The notes: generated from the sequence alone by a model not told the origin. A stretch of 48,815 nt of DNA from Gnetum montanum (GCA_015680685.1 MNCI01000905.1:73693-122507); one strand, 5' to 3'. Positions 20,905-31,633 are shown, numbered from the stretch's first letter. Program-made: numbers and translations.

Positions 20905-21744
20905 TGATGGATCATAGGTGGGCACGTCGACTGGGCCCCATCGATGTAGGGTCTATTCTTGCCTATAAATATGCACTCACTAGCCACATTTATGGCATTA
21001 GTCAATCATACTGTAGGAAAGATCTTGTAGGTTTTCCATTTGAAAGTTAGAATATTTTCCTGAGTGCCCATAGTAGGAGTCATTGAGTGTACGAATCTTT
21101 ATTCAAGCATTGTTGTACTTGAGCAAAATAGTATGTATGGCAATAAAGATGAGCTTCTTGATAAACCTTGCAGCATTATGGATAGTTTAGATATTTATTC
21201 ATGCATTTAATGATTTCAATTGTTTATTTAATATTTTCTAGTAATTGAGCTAATTAAGCAAGATAAGCTAGATAAATTAAATACATAAGTATGACTGCTT
21301 CAACTGTAACATGTGTTCGCTTGGTAATCCTAGTAGCGTTATTGCTTGGTGTGCCCAATAGCATAACGCTTGGTAACCCAGTAGTGGATACGTAGGTTCA
21401 AGATGTGTACAGAAAGTGGGATTGGATGCTTATGTTAGGACTAGTTAGAGACCAGTTAGTTAGTTAATTTAGATTAGTCATTAAATTACTTTATTTCTCT
21501 CTCTCTCCAAGCACTAAAGAACATAAAACATAAAATGATAAAAATCATATGCCTCAATTACACTTAACCATACCTTTGTACTTCACAAGTGTAATTGGAA
21601 AGACAACAAATGACATTAGAGCAAGATTTACTTCCTAGAAGACTAGTGCATTTGAAACTATAAAGTCCTTGGAATATGATTGGATCACACATGAACACTT
21701 CGGGATTCATATGGTTGGGCGTAGGGGTATCTTGTTGCTCATCA
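20905..21744 (+). repeat. 3' LTR of the old ORF2 element (840 bp)
   Basis: Starts TGATGGATCATAGG after the polypurine tract and ends TTGCTCATCA. The lattice here is GTCGAC (20926) and ATCGAT (20940), 14 bp apart, then TATAAATA at 20964, 24 bp later. GGGCCC lies between them. The downstream body (TGAGTGCCCATAGTAGGAGT, AACCTTGCAGCA) is shared with the LTR pieces at 26392-28250. The matching 5' LTR is not seen in the window. Confidence 0.88.
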
Positions 21745-24018
21745 AAAGTAAAAAGTCATATGGAGTCCATTAAGTCCAATTCAAAACAAAATGAACACAT
21801 CATATCTATTAACATAGTTCAAAACCAACATAACTTACTAAACATAGCTTAAAACTTGTCTTTTGTTTCAAACATGTCACAAGGACAAATGTCTCTTTAG
21901 AAAGATGATAAATGACATCATTTTTTAAAAACATGGTTAACTAAATAAACATTAAATATGCCTTATTAGTCATATTTCAATAAGATTAATGGATACAATC
22001 TCCTAAGCCATTTCCTTTATTCAAGTTATCAATGGCTTTAAGATGGGCCAAATCAATCTCCTAAGCCATTTCCTTTATTAATAACATATGGTAAAAGTAT
22101 TCATCTAATGTAACAAATTATGTTTAATCCTACTAGTCATTTTTGTCCATTGTACGTAATTTTTAAAATTAATGCAAATCAAGAAAAAAAACATAACATT
22201 AAAAATTTCTAGAATAGTTTTGCAAAGTCATAAAGAATACATTAAAATATTAGACAAGTTAATATCATAATAATATTAATCATATCTTCATTCCATCAAT
22301 TGGAGTTGATAGTTAACATAGCTTGGTTTTTTGTTTTTACTTTCATTTTCTACCTAACTTCAACCTATATACATATATTTATAGTAACCCAAGGTGGCAA
22401 GTTTCTTAAAGTGATACTCAAATATACAATCTATTGCTTGACAAACCTACATATTACCAATTTGGCTATTATATCATTGGCACTAGGGAGGCTAAGATAT
22501 TTAAAGGAAAACTTTAATAACTCCAATCATAAAGTCCTTGATTAGAATGCTGACAATAGAATTCACCTCTAGCAATAAGATTTCTAGGTCACAGATATGA
22601 TGAATTAAAGTATATACCAATAACAGAACCTAAAATATTCAGTTGTCACATTACAAAATCTTTTAATAATTTTTATAGTTAACCAAGCTAGGAAATCTTT
22701 AGTTGGATCCTAAAGAAAGATTTCAAAAAAGAAAGAAAGAAAGAAAGAAATCATCTCTTCAATTGGCATGGATTTTATTATCCATGGGAATTTGATGGAC
22801 TTCAACTTAAAATTTTAAATTATTTAAAAATAATTCAAGTTAGTAATAGAAAGATTTAGTGAAGTATCAACTATTGTCGGAAAGAAAGATCTAATAAAAA
22901 ATGATGACACATATTGTGCATCACGATTAAATTTACATCAAGAATATTGACCATTAGCTATATCAGGCTTCTCAATTAAAGTTTAAATCTTTGAGTTAAT
23001 AGTATTTTTGTTAGATAAGAAAAATTTCACAAAAGCTTCTACATTGCTTTTTTCTTTATTACCATTTGATCATTCTTATTATTAACATTAACTTCAAATT
23101 TAGATTATTTTTATTCTATCCTTAACTTTAATACATTTTTTCTTTTTCACAACATCTATTTTTTAGAAGAAAAACAAAAACATGAAAAAAAATTTCATTC
23201 AGAATAAAAAAATTACAAGAAATAGAATAATTATAATATGTAATTAATTGAATGTAAGGCTTCCATCTACTTGTAATTCTAAATTCTTTTTACCATTAAA
23301 AAGTTTGATTTCCAATAAAAAACATTTACAAGAATCAAATGATGTGAAAATAGATTCCATATGTTTAATGGAACTGAGAAGACTAATAATTTGCTACAAA
23401 ACTTACTAAAAAATTCATCAAAGATTAATTAGCTTAACAAAAGAAAGAATGTTAGAATATTCTTCAAATTGTGGAATAAAATTTGGTGTCTATTTATGAA
23501 TGATCAACATTGCATACCTATGCATAAATGACCATGTATGTAGTGCATGTTATCTTATCAAAGCATTACCTAGCTTAACAAGTTGAATAAAATGAAAATA
23601 GTACCAAGAATGAATATATTAAATGTTATATTTTTGTATTATATCATTTAACTATGAAGTGAAACTTTGATGAAAAGGAAGGATCTCAAAATTTAAATGA
23701 ACACATATCATGATATACAATCAACAACTGATATACAATTAGTATGATATTAGATCTATGATACAACTTTGATATTATATGCTTTCATATGATATTACAG
23801 ATGAGACGTATGTAGGGTAGGTGATACCTATAAATATTGCTCACCTACTACATCTCATCATCCCCTTACAACAAAGATAAGATACTCTCTTAGCTTACAA
23901 ACATAATATAATTAGGATCAAATATGACTAAAAAATTGTGTATAGGAGTTACATCATGTACAAATTACAAGAATGTAACCTTAACTACTTACAATGATTT
24001 GAACACTTAAGGAGAAGA
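21745..24018. other. AT-rich intergenic DNA with small repeats
   Basis: No coding similarity is recognised. A perfect 26-bp direct repeat (CAATCTCCTAAGCCATTTCC then TTTATT) occurs at 21996-22021 and 22054-22079, 58 bp apart. A (GAAA)5 microsatellite lies at 22731-22750. The rest is strongly AT-rich. Confidence 0.6.
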
Positions 24019-24110
24019 GATTTTCTTTATAATAAGATGTTAGCTTAGTGGTAAGTGTTTTGGCATGGAAAACCCAGGTTACAAGTTTGATTTAAGTAGA
24101 CAACAACTAA
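24019..24110 (+). mobile_element. tRNA-derived SINE-like unit, family A copy 1
   Basis: A box-A-like TAGCTTAGTGGTAAG (24041-24055) and a box-B-like GTTTGATTT (24085-24093) have tRNA-like spacing, with CATGGAAAACCCAGG between. It does not fold as a functional tRNA by eye, so it reads as a decayed SINE head. Confidence 0.55.
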
Positions 24111-24289
24111 ACCACCATTGTACATATCATCACTCCCTTACAAGTAAGATAAGATAGTTTCTTAGCTTATAGACATAACACAATTAGGGTTAAATATGAC
24201 TTACAAGTTATGCATATGAGTTACATCATGTATAGATTATAAGAATGTAACCTTGACTACTTACAATGATTTAAACACTTGAAGAGTTT

Positions 24290-24385
24290 GAGGTTCTCTT
24301 TGTAATGAGCTGTTAGGTTAGTGGTAAGAGTCTTGGCATGAAAAACCCATGTCAAAGGTTTAATTGTAGTAGATAACAATGAATT
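24290..24385 (+). mobile_element. tRNA-derived SINE-like unit, family A copy 2
   Basis: Box A-like TTAGGTTAGTGGTAAG (24313-24328), box B-like GGTTTAATTG (24357-24366), with GGCATGAAAAACCCATG between. Clearly related to copy 1. Confidence 0.55.
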
Positions 24386-24699
24386 ATGAACCTAAACAAA
24401 TCTATAAAATAAATTCTAAAACTATTATGGTATGAAAAATCAAAGATCTCAATGGAAGTAAAAATTTAGTTGTAATTTTAATGTATATTGATTTTTTATG
24501 ATTGTAGTGGTCTTTACATTCTTTTGCTTTTTATTTTAGAGGGATGCTAGAGCTATTTCCTAGAGCATTTAAAACAACCTAAAATCTTAGCTTTATCATC
24601 AACTATTTTTTGTATGATTTCTTATGCTCACCATAATTTCTTCTAGATTATGCATATTCATGCATCTATGTCATTAGCTAAGTAGACAGTTGTTCATAA

Positions 24700-24960
24700 G
24701 CCAAACCACGATTTAGAGGTAGCTTAAGTAGTTAGCCGATTGTCTTCTTATGCAAGAGGTACCTAGTTCCAATTCTATTTGGGGAATCATTATAGTGTTG
24801 TATAATTCTTGTAATGTATCATATTGGCTATATATCTTAGGGTGTACTTATAGTCAGCTTATTTTGGGTTTTAAAACCTTCTCTCCATCCTTCCCTTTTC
24901 TTCCTTTCTTCCTCCTCCCACCTCTTTTCTCTTATATCCCTCCCTCTCTCCCTTTCCATA
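24700..24960 (+). mobile_element. tRNA-derived SINE-like unit, family B, with pyrimidine tract
   Basis: Box A-like GTAGCTTAAGTAGTTA (24719-24734) and box B-like AGTTCCAATTC (24765-24775) enclose GTCTTCTTATGCAAGAGGTA. This is typical of plant tRNA-derived SINE heads. A body of about 110 bp follows, then an almost pure pyrimidine tract at about 24885-24957, which may be its tail or an independent low-complexity run. Confidence 0.5.
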
Positions 24961-25024
24961 TGCATGAGATCAAGAGTAAAACCAATGACTAAGCTCTTGA
25001 TTTAATTAGTTGACATCTTTAGTT

Positions 25025-25677
25025 NNNNNNNNNNNNNNNNNNNNNNNNNNNNNNNNNNNNNNNNNNNNNNNNNNNNNNNNNNNNNNNNNNNNNNNNNNNN
25101 NNNNNNNNNNNNNNNNNNNNNNNNNNNNNNNNNNNNNNNNNNNNNNNNNNNNNNNNNNNNNNNNNNNNNNNNNNNNNNNNNNNNNNNNNNNNNNNNNNNN
25201 NNNNNNNNNNNNNNNNNNNNNNNNNNNNNNNNNNNNNNNNNNNNNNNNNNNNNNNNNNNNNNNNNNNNNNNNNNNNNNNNNNNNNNNNNNNNNNNNNNNN
25301 NNNNNNNNNNNNNNNNNNNNNNNNNNNNNNNNNNNNNNNNNNNNNNNNNNNNNNNNNNNNNNNNNNNNNNNNNNNNNNNNNNNNNNNNNNNNNNNNNNNN
25401 NNNNNNNNNNNNNNNNNNNNNNNNNNNNNNNNNNNNNNNNNNNNNNNNNNNNNNNNNNNNNNNNNNNNNNNNNNNNNNNNNNNNNNNNNNNNNNNNNNNN
25501 NNNNNNNNNNNNNNNNNNNNNNNNNNNNNNNNNNNNNNNNNNNNNNNNNNNNNNNNNNNNNNNNNNNNNNNNNNNNNNNNNNNNNNNNNNNNNNNNNNNN
25601 NNNNNNNNNNNNNNNNNNNNNNNNNNNNNNNNNNNNNNNNNNNNNNNNNNNNNNNNNNNNNNNNNNNNNNNNNNNNN
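25025..25677. other. Assembly gap (run of N)
   Basis: 653 undetermined bases. Open frames through this run are artefacts. Confidence 1.
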
Positions 25678-26170
25678 TTAAGAACATGATATAAAGATTA
25701 AGTCAACTATCATGCATAAGACACCTATTGAAAACCAATTATTTCTATATATGTAGTCTATCAAACATTTAAGATGAAATTTTTTCTTATAAAACCACTG
25801 AATCAGAATATTAAAGTTATATATGATTCACAATGAGATGTTTGCATAGTGGTAAGACTCTTAATTTTGAAATTCCAGATCTATAGGTTTGATTCTAATG
25901 GTTACTACTAAGTTACAAAAGTTCTACAAAATTTTTGTGTGTTGTATATGTCATTGAGATACTTATAATCATCTAGTTTTGATTTTAGCACAAGTGAATC
26001 CTTGTTATCATATCCCACTTAAAATAATCATTAAATTTTTAACTTAAATAAAATTTCCTTTAATCAAGCATGAAAAGAAAAAGTTAAATAAATACATCCA
26101 TCAAAATATCCAAATCATTACTATACATCATGACCAGATTATATCATAAGTCCATCATCTTTGAAATTAT
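25678..26170 (+). mobile_element. AT-rich DNA with tRNA-derived SINE-like unit, family A copy 3
   Basis: TTTGCATAGTGGTAAG (25841-25856) and GGTTTGATTC (25886-25895) form box A and box B. Box B here is the best match of the three family A copies to the polymerase III consensus. The rest of the interval shows nothing recognisable. Confidence 0.5.
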
Positions 26171-26391
26171 ATCTTTAAAATGTCATAGACTCAAAAAATG
26201 CATAAATCCCAAGGGTCTCTCTAGCTTTATTCCTCAACCCATCTCCTATGTGCCTTAGTTGTTACTTCTATGAAAATCCATGGCCTAGGCATCTGTGTAG
26301 TAAGGAATAGTACCTTCCCATTGTTACATTAAGAGATTTGTGTGTTCCTTGCTTCCATCCTTGGATATGCTTTCTTAAGTTTAACACTTGT
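26171..26391 (-). pseudogene. Minus-strand gag, third fragment
   Basis: Minus-strand translation gives LNLRKHIQGWKQGTHKSL, GRYYSLLHRCLGHGFS and, past a stop, GDGLRNKARETLGIYA. These match the array gag (LALRRQIQECKQGQHEPLYM, RYYSLLNNCLGHGFS, DGFRNETRETLGMYA). It continues the gag at 28251-28352, from which it is separated by the LTR cluster. About 22 residues between the two pieces are not found. Confidence 0.82.
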
Positions 26392-27265
26392 TGATGAAGT
26401 GTCATCAATGGGTTGCATTGATAGGATCTTATCCACATAATCCTATCAACGTGTACGCATTGATGTGTACCCATCGATGCATGGTTTTATGCATCAATGC
26501 ATACACATCAATGGAGTATCTTGTCTTACCTATATAAATGTGTGCACTCATCGCATTTATGATAATCGTTAAGTTAATAGAGTAAGTAGGTTCCTGCTGT
26601 TTGTTTCTATAAGACTTAGAATATTTTTGAAGTGCCCATAGTAGGAGTTGAGAAGTATATGGATCTTTATTCTAGTACTAATGTACTTGGACACTTCAAT
26701 GTGAACAACAATAAAGATGAAATTTTTTAATAAACCTTGCAGCACTTGAAATAGCATAGATTTACTTTCAATGTAATTGGTTAATATTTACATTTCCATG
26801 CACATTAATTGATTGGTGGAATGAGCATGACTAGTTTCAAGCATAAACACATATTTCCTTGGTAACCCCAGCAACATTATTGTTTGGTTCACCTAGTAGC
26901 ATAATGCTTGGTAATTCCATTAGTGGATACGTGAGTTCAGGATGTGTACAGAAAGTTGGGAATGGATACTCATCATCCTTAGGATAGTTTAGGATTTATA
27001 TTCTTGTTGTTAATTAGTTAATTAATTACTTTCTCTATTATTGTTAGGAGTAACATAAAGACAAAACAACATCAACCATCATTTGCCTCACTTTGGAGTA
27101 AAACATATGTGACAAAGCTATCACTAGTCCAAGTGGAGAGACAACGAACTATAATCAATGCTTAATGATCTAGATGCCAAATTAGTTCCATCCATGGAAT
27201 TTGATTGGGTTACACATGCTTGCTCATAATTTGTATGGTTAAGCATAGGGGGCATCTATTGCTCA
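26392..27265 (+). repeat. LTR of a related subfamily (ATCGAT boxes), probably solo
   Basis: Starts TGATGAAGTGTCATCA and ends near ATTGCTCA, in the same format as the other LTRs. The body shares TGCCCATAGTAGGAGT and AACCTTGCAGCACTTGG with the LTR at 20905. No primer site or polypurine tract adjoins it. It interrupts a minus-strand gag, so it is an insertion in the opposite orientation. No clean 5-bp duplication is seen. Confidence 0.8.
26404..26540 (+). promoter_or_regulatory. LTR promoter with phased ATCGAT-type boxes plus TATA
   Basis: Boxes are ATTGAT 26417, ATCCAC 26431, ATCAAC 26445, ATTGAT 26459, ATCGAT 26473, ATCAAT 26493 and ATCAAT 26507. Steps are 14, 14, 14, 14, 20 and 14 bp, and TATATAAA starts at 26531, 24 bp after the last box. 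ATTGAT and ATCAAT are the single CpG-decay products of ATCGAT. The step order is the same as in the GATATC LTRs. Confidence 0.8.
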
Positions 27266-27560
27266 CCTAGACACTTTGGTGTGAACAAAAATAAAGATAA
27301 GCTTTCTTAATAAACCTTGAAATACTTGGAATAGTAAAAATTTATTTTTAATGCAATTTACTTTCCATGCACTTAGTTAATATTTACATTTTTATGCATG
27401 CTAATCGATTGGTGGAATGAGTGCAACCAATTTTGAATGTAAACGCGTATTCACTTGGTAACCCTAGCAGTGTTATTGTTTGGTTCATCCAGTAGCATAA
27501 CACTTGGTAATCCCAGTAGTGAATACATTAATTTAAGACATGTACAACAAGTTAGGAATG
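27266..27560 (+). repeat. Internal LTR fragment, second piece
   Basis: From ACACTTTGGTGTGAACAAAA to GTTAGGAATGG it repeats the middle of the LTR at 26685-26955, lacking both ends and the promoter. Confidence 0.75.
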
Positions 27561-28250
27561 GACAACACTTGGATGCACGATTCATTCATTCCATTCCTTA
27601 GTTGTTAGTGAAGCTCTTGCAATTTTTTTTCCTAGAGTTAGAATATTTTCTGAGTGCCCACAGTAGGAGTCAAATAGTATATGGATCTTTATTCGAGCAC
27701 TGATGTACCTGAGCACCTTAGTGTGAATTGTAATAAAAATAAGCTTTTCTGATCAAACCTTGCAGCACTTGGAATATATTAATTTTTCCTTATGCATTCA
27801 TCATTCATGGACTTTACTTTAATGTATTTTAATCAAGGAATTAATGTTGATTAAATAAGAAAACATAAGTATGACCACTTCAAGCATACAGTTAACACTT
27901 GGTAACTTAGTGGCACTATAAAATGTTCAATATGTGTATAGAAAGTGGGAATGGATTAGTTAAGTAGTAGTTAGTTATTAAATTAATTAAATATTAAATC
28001 CACTTTGTTTCTAGAACTTAGGTGATTAAAATCATAAAAGAGAAAATGATGAAAATTAGATACCTTAGTTACAGTTAACCATACACTTGCACTTCATGAG
28101 TGGAATTGAGAAGACAACAATCATGTCTATTAGGTTTATCTTCTATACTGATTGTACTTAGAGAGCTAAAGTCTACAGAATACAATACGATTGTTGAGTG
28201 AACTTTAGTGACTCGTATGGTTAGGTATAGGGTAAAATCACTGCTCATCA
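27561..28250 (+). repeat. LTR fragment, third piece, lacking its promoter
   Basis: Similarity begins near 27628 (GAGTTAGAATATTTTCTGAG) and runs to CTGCTCATCA at 28241-28250, the usual LTR 3' end. The first 65 bp are unassigned. The promoter lattice is absent. Confidence 0.75.
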
Positions 28251-28352
28251 CTAGGGAAATGTATCAGCTTTTTGCCTCCTTAATGAGTGTCCTTGGAAAT
28301 AATTTTAGCTTATGCTAATCACTTTCAATGTTTTGGAGGGCATAGACATCAT
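28251..28352 (-). pseudogene. Minus-strand gag, second fragment
   Basis: Minus translation gives KLKLFPRTLIKEAKS.YISL, matching KLKLFPMTLIGQAKVWYRSL of the array gag. It continues the first fragment (45523-45913) exactly across the Tat insertion, with ATCAT as the target duplication. Confidence 0.87.
28348..28352. repeat. Target site duplication of the Tat element, left copy (ATCAT)
   Basis: ATCAT precedes TGTAACAAAGG (element start) and recurs at 45518-45522 right after GTGTTTCA (element end). Removing the element restores the gag reading AFHDVYALQNIE. Confidence 0.9.
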
Positions 28353-29908
28353 TGTAACAAAGGAAAATGTCGGTAGCTGGAAAATACCAAACAAAAATCC
28401 GTGTACACAGTCTTAACCACGGATCTATGTGAGGGCCGTGCTGGAGAAAACGAATCCACAGTGCCCTGAACGGTCTTGTCGATTAGACAGGGACTTACTC
28501 AATTAGTAAATCGATGAATATTGTAGATATTCCGTGGAACAATCTGATTCGATGAATCGCCAAAGGAGAAGAAAACAATGTAGATAACAACAACGTCAAC
28601 ATGACAAGAAGGATCGGGTTTAAGGAAAATGCGCAATTCCAAGATCTGTGCTTTGACCCGAAAACTGGGTATATTATATACAAATTTCCAATGGGAAAGC
28701 TTCGCTTATCTTGTGCGAAGCATACACAAAATAACAAGAAAACTGTTCAACAAGGAGTACAGAATGGAGTTCGATCTACCTCGTAAGCCATAGATGGGAT
28801 GCAAGGAAAGTCAAGCTCTGACGTCTATCGATCAACTATTTCTGATCAATAAAACTTGCAAACCGCACTAGATGATTTTTCAATCCCTGATCTGCTCCTT
28901 TTGCCTTGGTTAGTCTCTGGTCAAAACTGCCAATGATCGCCAATGGAGAGAGCTGTGTTTTTGCCAAAGGACTGATTGCTCCTGCTGCCAATGCTCAAGC
29001 AAAATGTCTTCTATCCCTGCTAAAAGATGATGCTGCCAAAAGTTGAAGATTTCAAATGCTTGTTTCTTCGTCAACTGGAGTATTTATAAGTTCGACAACA
29101 TGCGGAGAAGGCATGGCCCTAATGACACATGTCCCGAACCTTCAAAATACCATTGACTTGGTAAACCTTATGTTGAAATTGGCCACGTTGCGTCACGTTT
29201 TGGGAAGGGGGGCAAAGTATGTTGTCGACCACTTCCGCTAAAGCTGCTTCATGATTACGCACAATATGCTCATCAGCGTGTTGTGCGTGTGAATAATAGG
29301 TGCATGTCTGGTGAGCTGCATTACGCTCCTTCGTGCTATGTCGCGTGGCAGAGCGTAGTAAAACATCAAAATAGTTGATTCAAGCTATTTTTATGCTCAT
29401 TTACGCCACAAAGCGTAATAGAGCGTAAGACGGTCAACTTTACAATGAATTTACGCTTGCCTACGCTGCGTAGCATAATGAGCGTAAAGCGACCAATTTG
29501 CAAAAAAAGAAGAGATCAATTTGCTGCGCTTCTTTTGACTCTGACTTTGCTTTTCTTGAAGCTCATTACGTTGCTCTGCGTAACGAAGCGTAAACTCGGT
29601 CTTGAAGAAAAGACTTAGCAGAATATGTGACAAGTCTTAATACTTTAAACTTTGTCAAAATTGCCGAAGTAAGTTACTTTCTGCTATTGGGCTACGTTAA
29701 ATAGAGTTACGCTGAGCGACACTACGCTATGTTGCGTAATGTAGCGTAAAGAAAGAAAACACAGTAAGATTGGAATCTTTAAGGAACTTGGAGCCTTGAT
29801 ACTGTGCACCTCTTTGCCTTGTTCTATTTTTCTGAATTTCTGTCTCGAACCTTCGCCCGAATCGTGAATCTTCGCCTGAGGCCAATTTGCAATTTCTATG
29901 GTGTTTCA
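28353..29908 (-). repeat. 3' LTR of the Tat element (1556 bp)
   Basis: On the minus strand it starts TGAAACACC and ends TTTGTTACA. It pairs with 43962-45517 at equal length. A TATA-like TATATAATA is on the minus strand at 28670-28680. The part at 29245-29755 holds about 16 GCGTA/TACGC pentamers. Confidence 0.95.
28670..28680 (-). promoter_or_regulatory. Candidate TATA box in Tat LTR
   Basis: The minus strand reads GTATATAATATAC, about 1230 bp into the LTR. The right LTR has the weaker GTATACAATATAC at the same place. No other core promoter signal was tested. Confidence 0.35.
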
Positions 29909-29912
29909 ATGG

Positions 29913-29921
29913 CCCCTCTTT
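29913..29921 (-). other. Polypurine tract of the Tat element
   Basis: The minus strand reads AAAGAGGGG, followed by CCAT and then the LTR start TGAAACACC. This is the usual location for plus-strand priming. Confidence 0.75.
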
Positions 29922-31113
29922 GTTGATGTTTAGAGGGCTTGCCCGAAAAACATTGACAAAGAATACGAAACACCGGATGGGTAAAAGTACCAACAGCATT
30001 CATCGATGGTTACTCAAGTGTCGACCTGTCAAAGCAGGAGTGCAAAAATGGGGAAAATAGAGGATAGAAGGGTATGGGAAGGAATTGTTACAGAGGTAAG
30101 AGGAAAAAGGTTTGGGGAAGACGTAAGTAAGGTTCAGGGAAGACGCAAATGTGTGAATATAGCTTTCTCACGCATAAGCACTTAGGCTTTCTCCTACGAT
30201 TGCGTTTGCATGGAGTTGTGGTGTCATTTTGTAGATGAAGAAACTTGCTTAGACAAATTGTGTTGCATCTGCGTGGCCTGGATGAGTTGTGTTTCATCCA
30301 TTTTGCCGACCCACATTTTTTTTTGGCGCTCACTAGGCGAGTTGCGTTACGCCAGTTTATGGACTTGATTGTAATGTAGATGCAGAAAGCATATGCTGCG
30401 TATGTACATTTTGCGTAAGGGAAGCAAATGATGGAGATGTAGGGAAGTAAGAACTAGGGGTAGGATTATGGGGAAAATAGGGATGCACTCCTGAGTGGAT
30501 AGGCTAACCTAAGCGGCCATCTCAAAGCGTTGTCTGTACCTCACCATTCCAATGAATGCGCCTTTGAACGACATCCTCGTAGCAAGTAACCTGGAACCAA
30601 AGAAGCAAACAGAGGATACCATTGCTCAGTTGAATCACCGGAGAGGTTGTTGAAACAAGTACCATTTAGGATGAGATAGAGTGAGTGGGATGCGAAGGAG
30701 GAACTGTAGCACGAGGCCAAGGTCTTCAACGTTGACGCTCGGCCCAGCATATCGCCGCCAAAGATTATCAGACTCATCGCACCCGACTGGTTACGCAAGA
30801 AACTAGCTAGGTGAATCTGTGAAGCCAGAGCCTGATAGCGATGATGAGCAGAGATCCCCAAGGTCGTTTTTGATGAGAACTGCTTTGGGGTTCCGGTCTG
30901 TGAAACTAAACTCTCAGAGGTGCCACTGCTGCAGTGGGGGTGGTGACGGCATCTCTGAGGGGTCAGTAGTATGCCTTTCAGCACATCGGAGGGATCAGCA
31001 GAATGCTGGTGAGGTAGCGACGCTGGGATTGTCCCAGTACCCCACCCACTTGTTTTGTAGCCGCGTGGAGACGATTACGCTCACTTGATTTGCATGATGG
31101 CAACCTGTAAGTC
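29922..31113 (-). other. 3' region of the Tat element, non-coding or unrecognised
   Basis: Lies between integrase and the polypurine tract. A minus-strand frame of 147 codons at 30541-30984 has no recognisable motif. No env-like membrane segment is apparent. Long 3' regions of this type are known in Tat/Ogre elements. Confidence 0.5.
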
Positions 31114-31600
31114 CCAGTTTTAAGTCTTGGTAGACTGTCGTTGCTGGTTTTAAGTCTCAGCAGACCATGGTCCCAGTTTAAAGTTTGGGCAGATTGAAGA
31201 ATGCTAGTTTTACGTCGTAGCGGACGGTGGTAGAGCTGATTTATGGTCTCAGCAGACCGTGTTGTGGATGTCAGTTTCATGACATGACCCAGGGATAGAT
31301 CTGTGTTAGTTTTACATCTCAGCAGACAGACACTCACCTGTGCCAGTTTTTTGTCCTGGCAGACAGCCGGCGCCAGTTTAGCGTCGTGGTGGACGCGTGC
31401 GAGAAATACTAATTTTACATCTTGGCGGACCTGTACAACATTGCCAGTTTTACGTCGTAGCGGATTATGACAACTTACTAGTTTTACATCATGGCAAACG
31501 GTTGTTGCCAGTTTAGCGTCGTGGCGGACGCGTGAAGGGAATGCCAGTTTTACGTCATAGCGGACGCTTGTTGCCAGTTTAGCGTCGTAGCGGACGATTG
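31114..31600. repeat. Minisatellite of about 15 hairpin-forming units
   Basis: Units of roughly 25-45 bp share GCCAGTTTTA followed by an inverted repeat with a 4-6 base loop. Clear stems are AGTCT/AGACT (31123-31136), GTCT/AGAC (31154-31165), CGTC/GACG (31213-31226), GGTCT/AGACC (31245-31258), TGTC/GACA (31352-31365), GCGTC/GACGC (31381-31396 and 31516-31531) and CGTC/GACG (31553-31566 and 31583-31596). The stem sequence changes on both sides together. The minus-strand frame through it (VRYDAKLA-like) shifts phase between units, so peptide coding does not explain the conservation. Confidence 0.85.
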
Positions 31601-31633
31601 TTGCCATACCTGATGTTAACACTGGATATGCAC

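Larger units (their letters stand above)
23851..24394 (+). repeat. 272-bp tandem duplication carrying a tRNA-like unit
   Basis: The segment from CATCTCATCATCCCC (23851) recurs from CATATCATCACTCCC (24123) with clear similarity over about 270 bp. Shared stretches include AAGAATGTAACCTT and ACTACTTACAATGATTT. Each unit ends in a tRNA-like SINE head. Confidence 0.85.

Noticed and set aside
22300-22545. Hydrophobic 81-codon frame MELIVNIAWFFVFT..
   Set aside because: AT-rich DNA readily gives Phe/Ile/Leu-rich frames. No homologue, repeat or context supports it.
24041-24093. Functional tRNA genes in the 24-26 kb region
   Set aside because: Box A and B are present, but acceptor and anticodon arms do not pair by eye, and repeats of the same unit occur nearby. 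SINE-like remnants fit better.
25010-25687. Open frames of about 220 codons on both strands
   Set aside because: They are runs of N.
31114-31600. CRISPR-like array
   Set aside because: Repeats are degenerate and spacing irregular, and it lies in the 3' region of a plant retrotransposon, where tandem repeats are common.
30978-31622. 214-codon minus frame of VRYDAKLA-like repeats after integrase
   Set aside because: The repeated peptide changes reading phase from unit to unit (LRRKT, SAQTLN), so coding is not conserved. The hairpin structure of the minisatellite explains it better.
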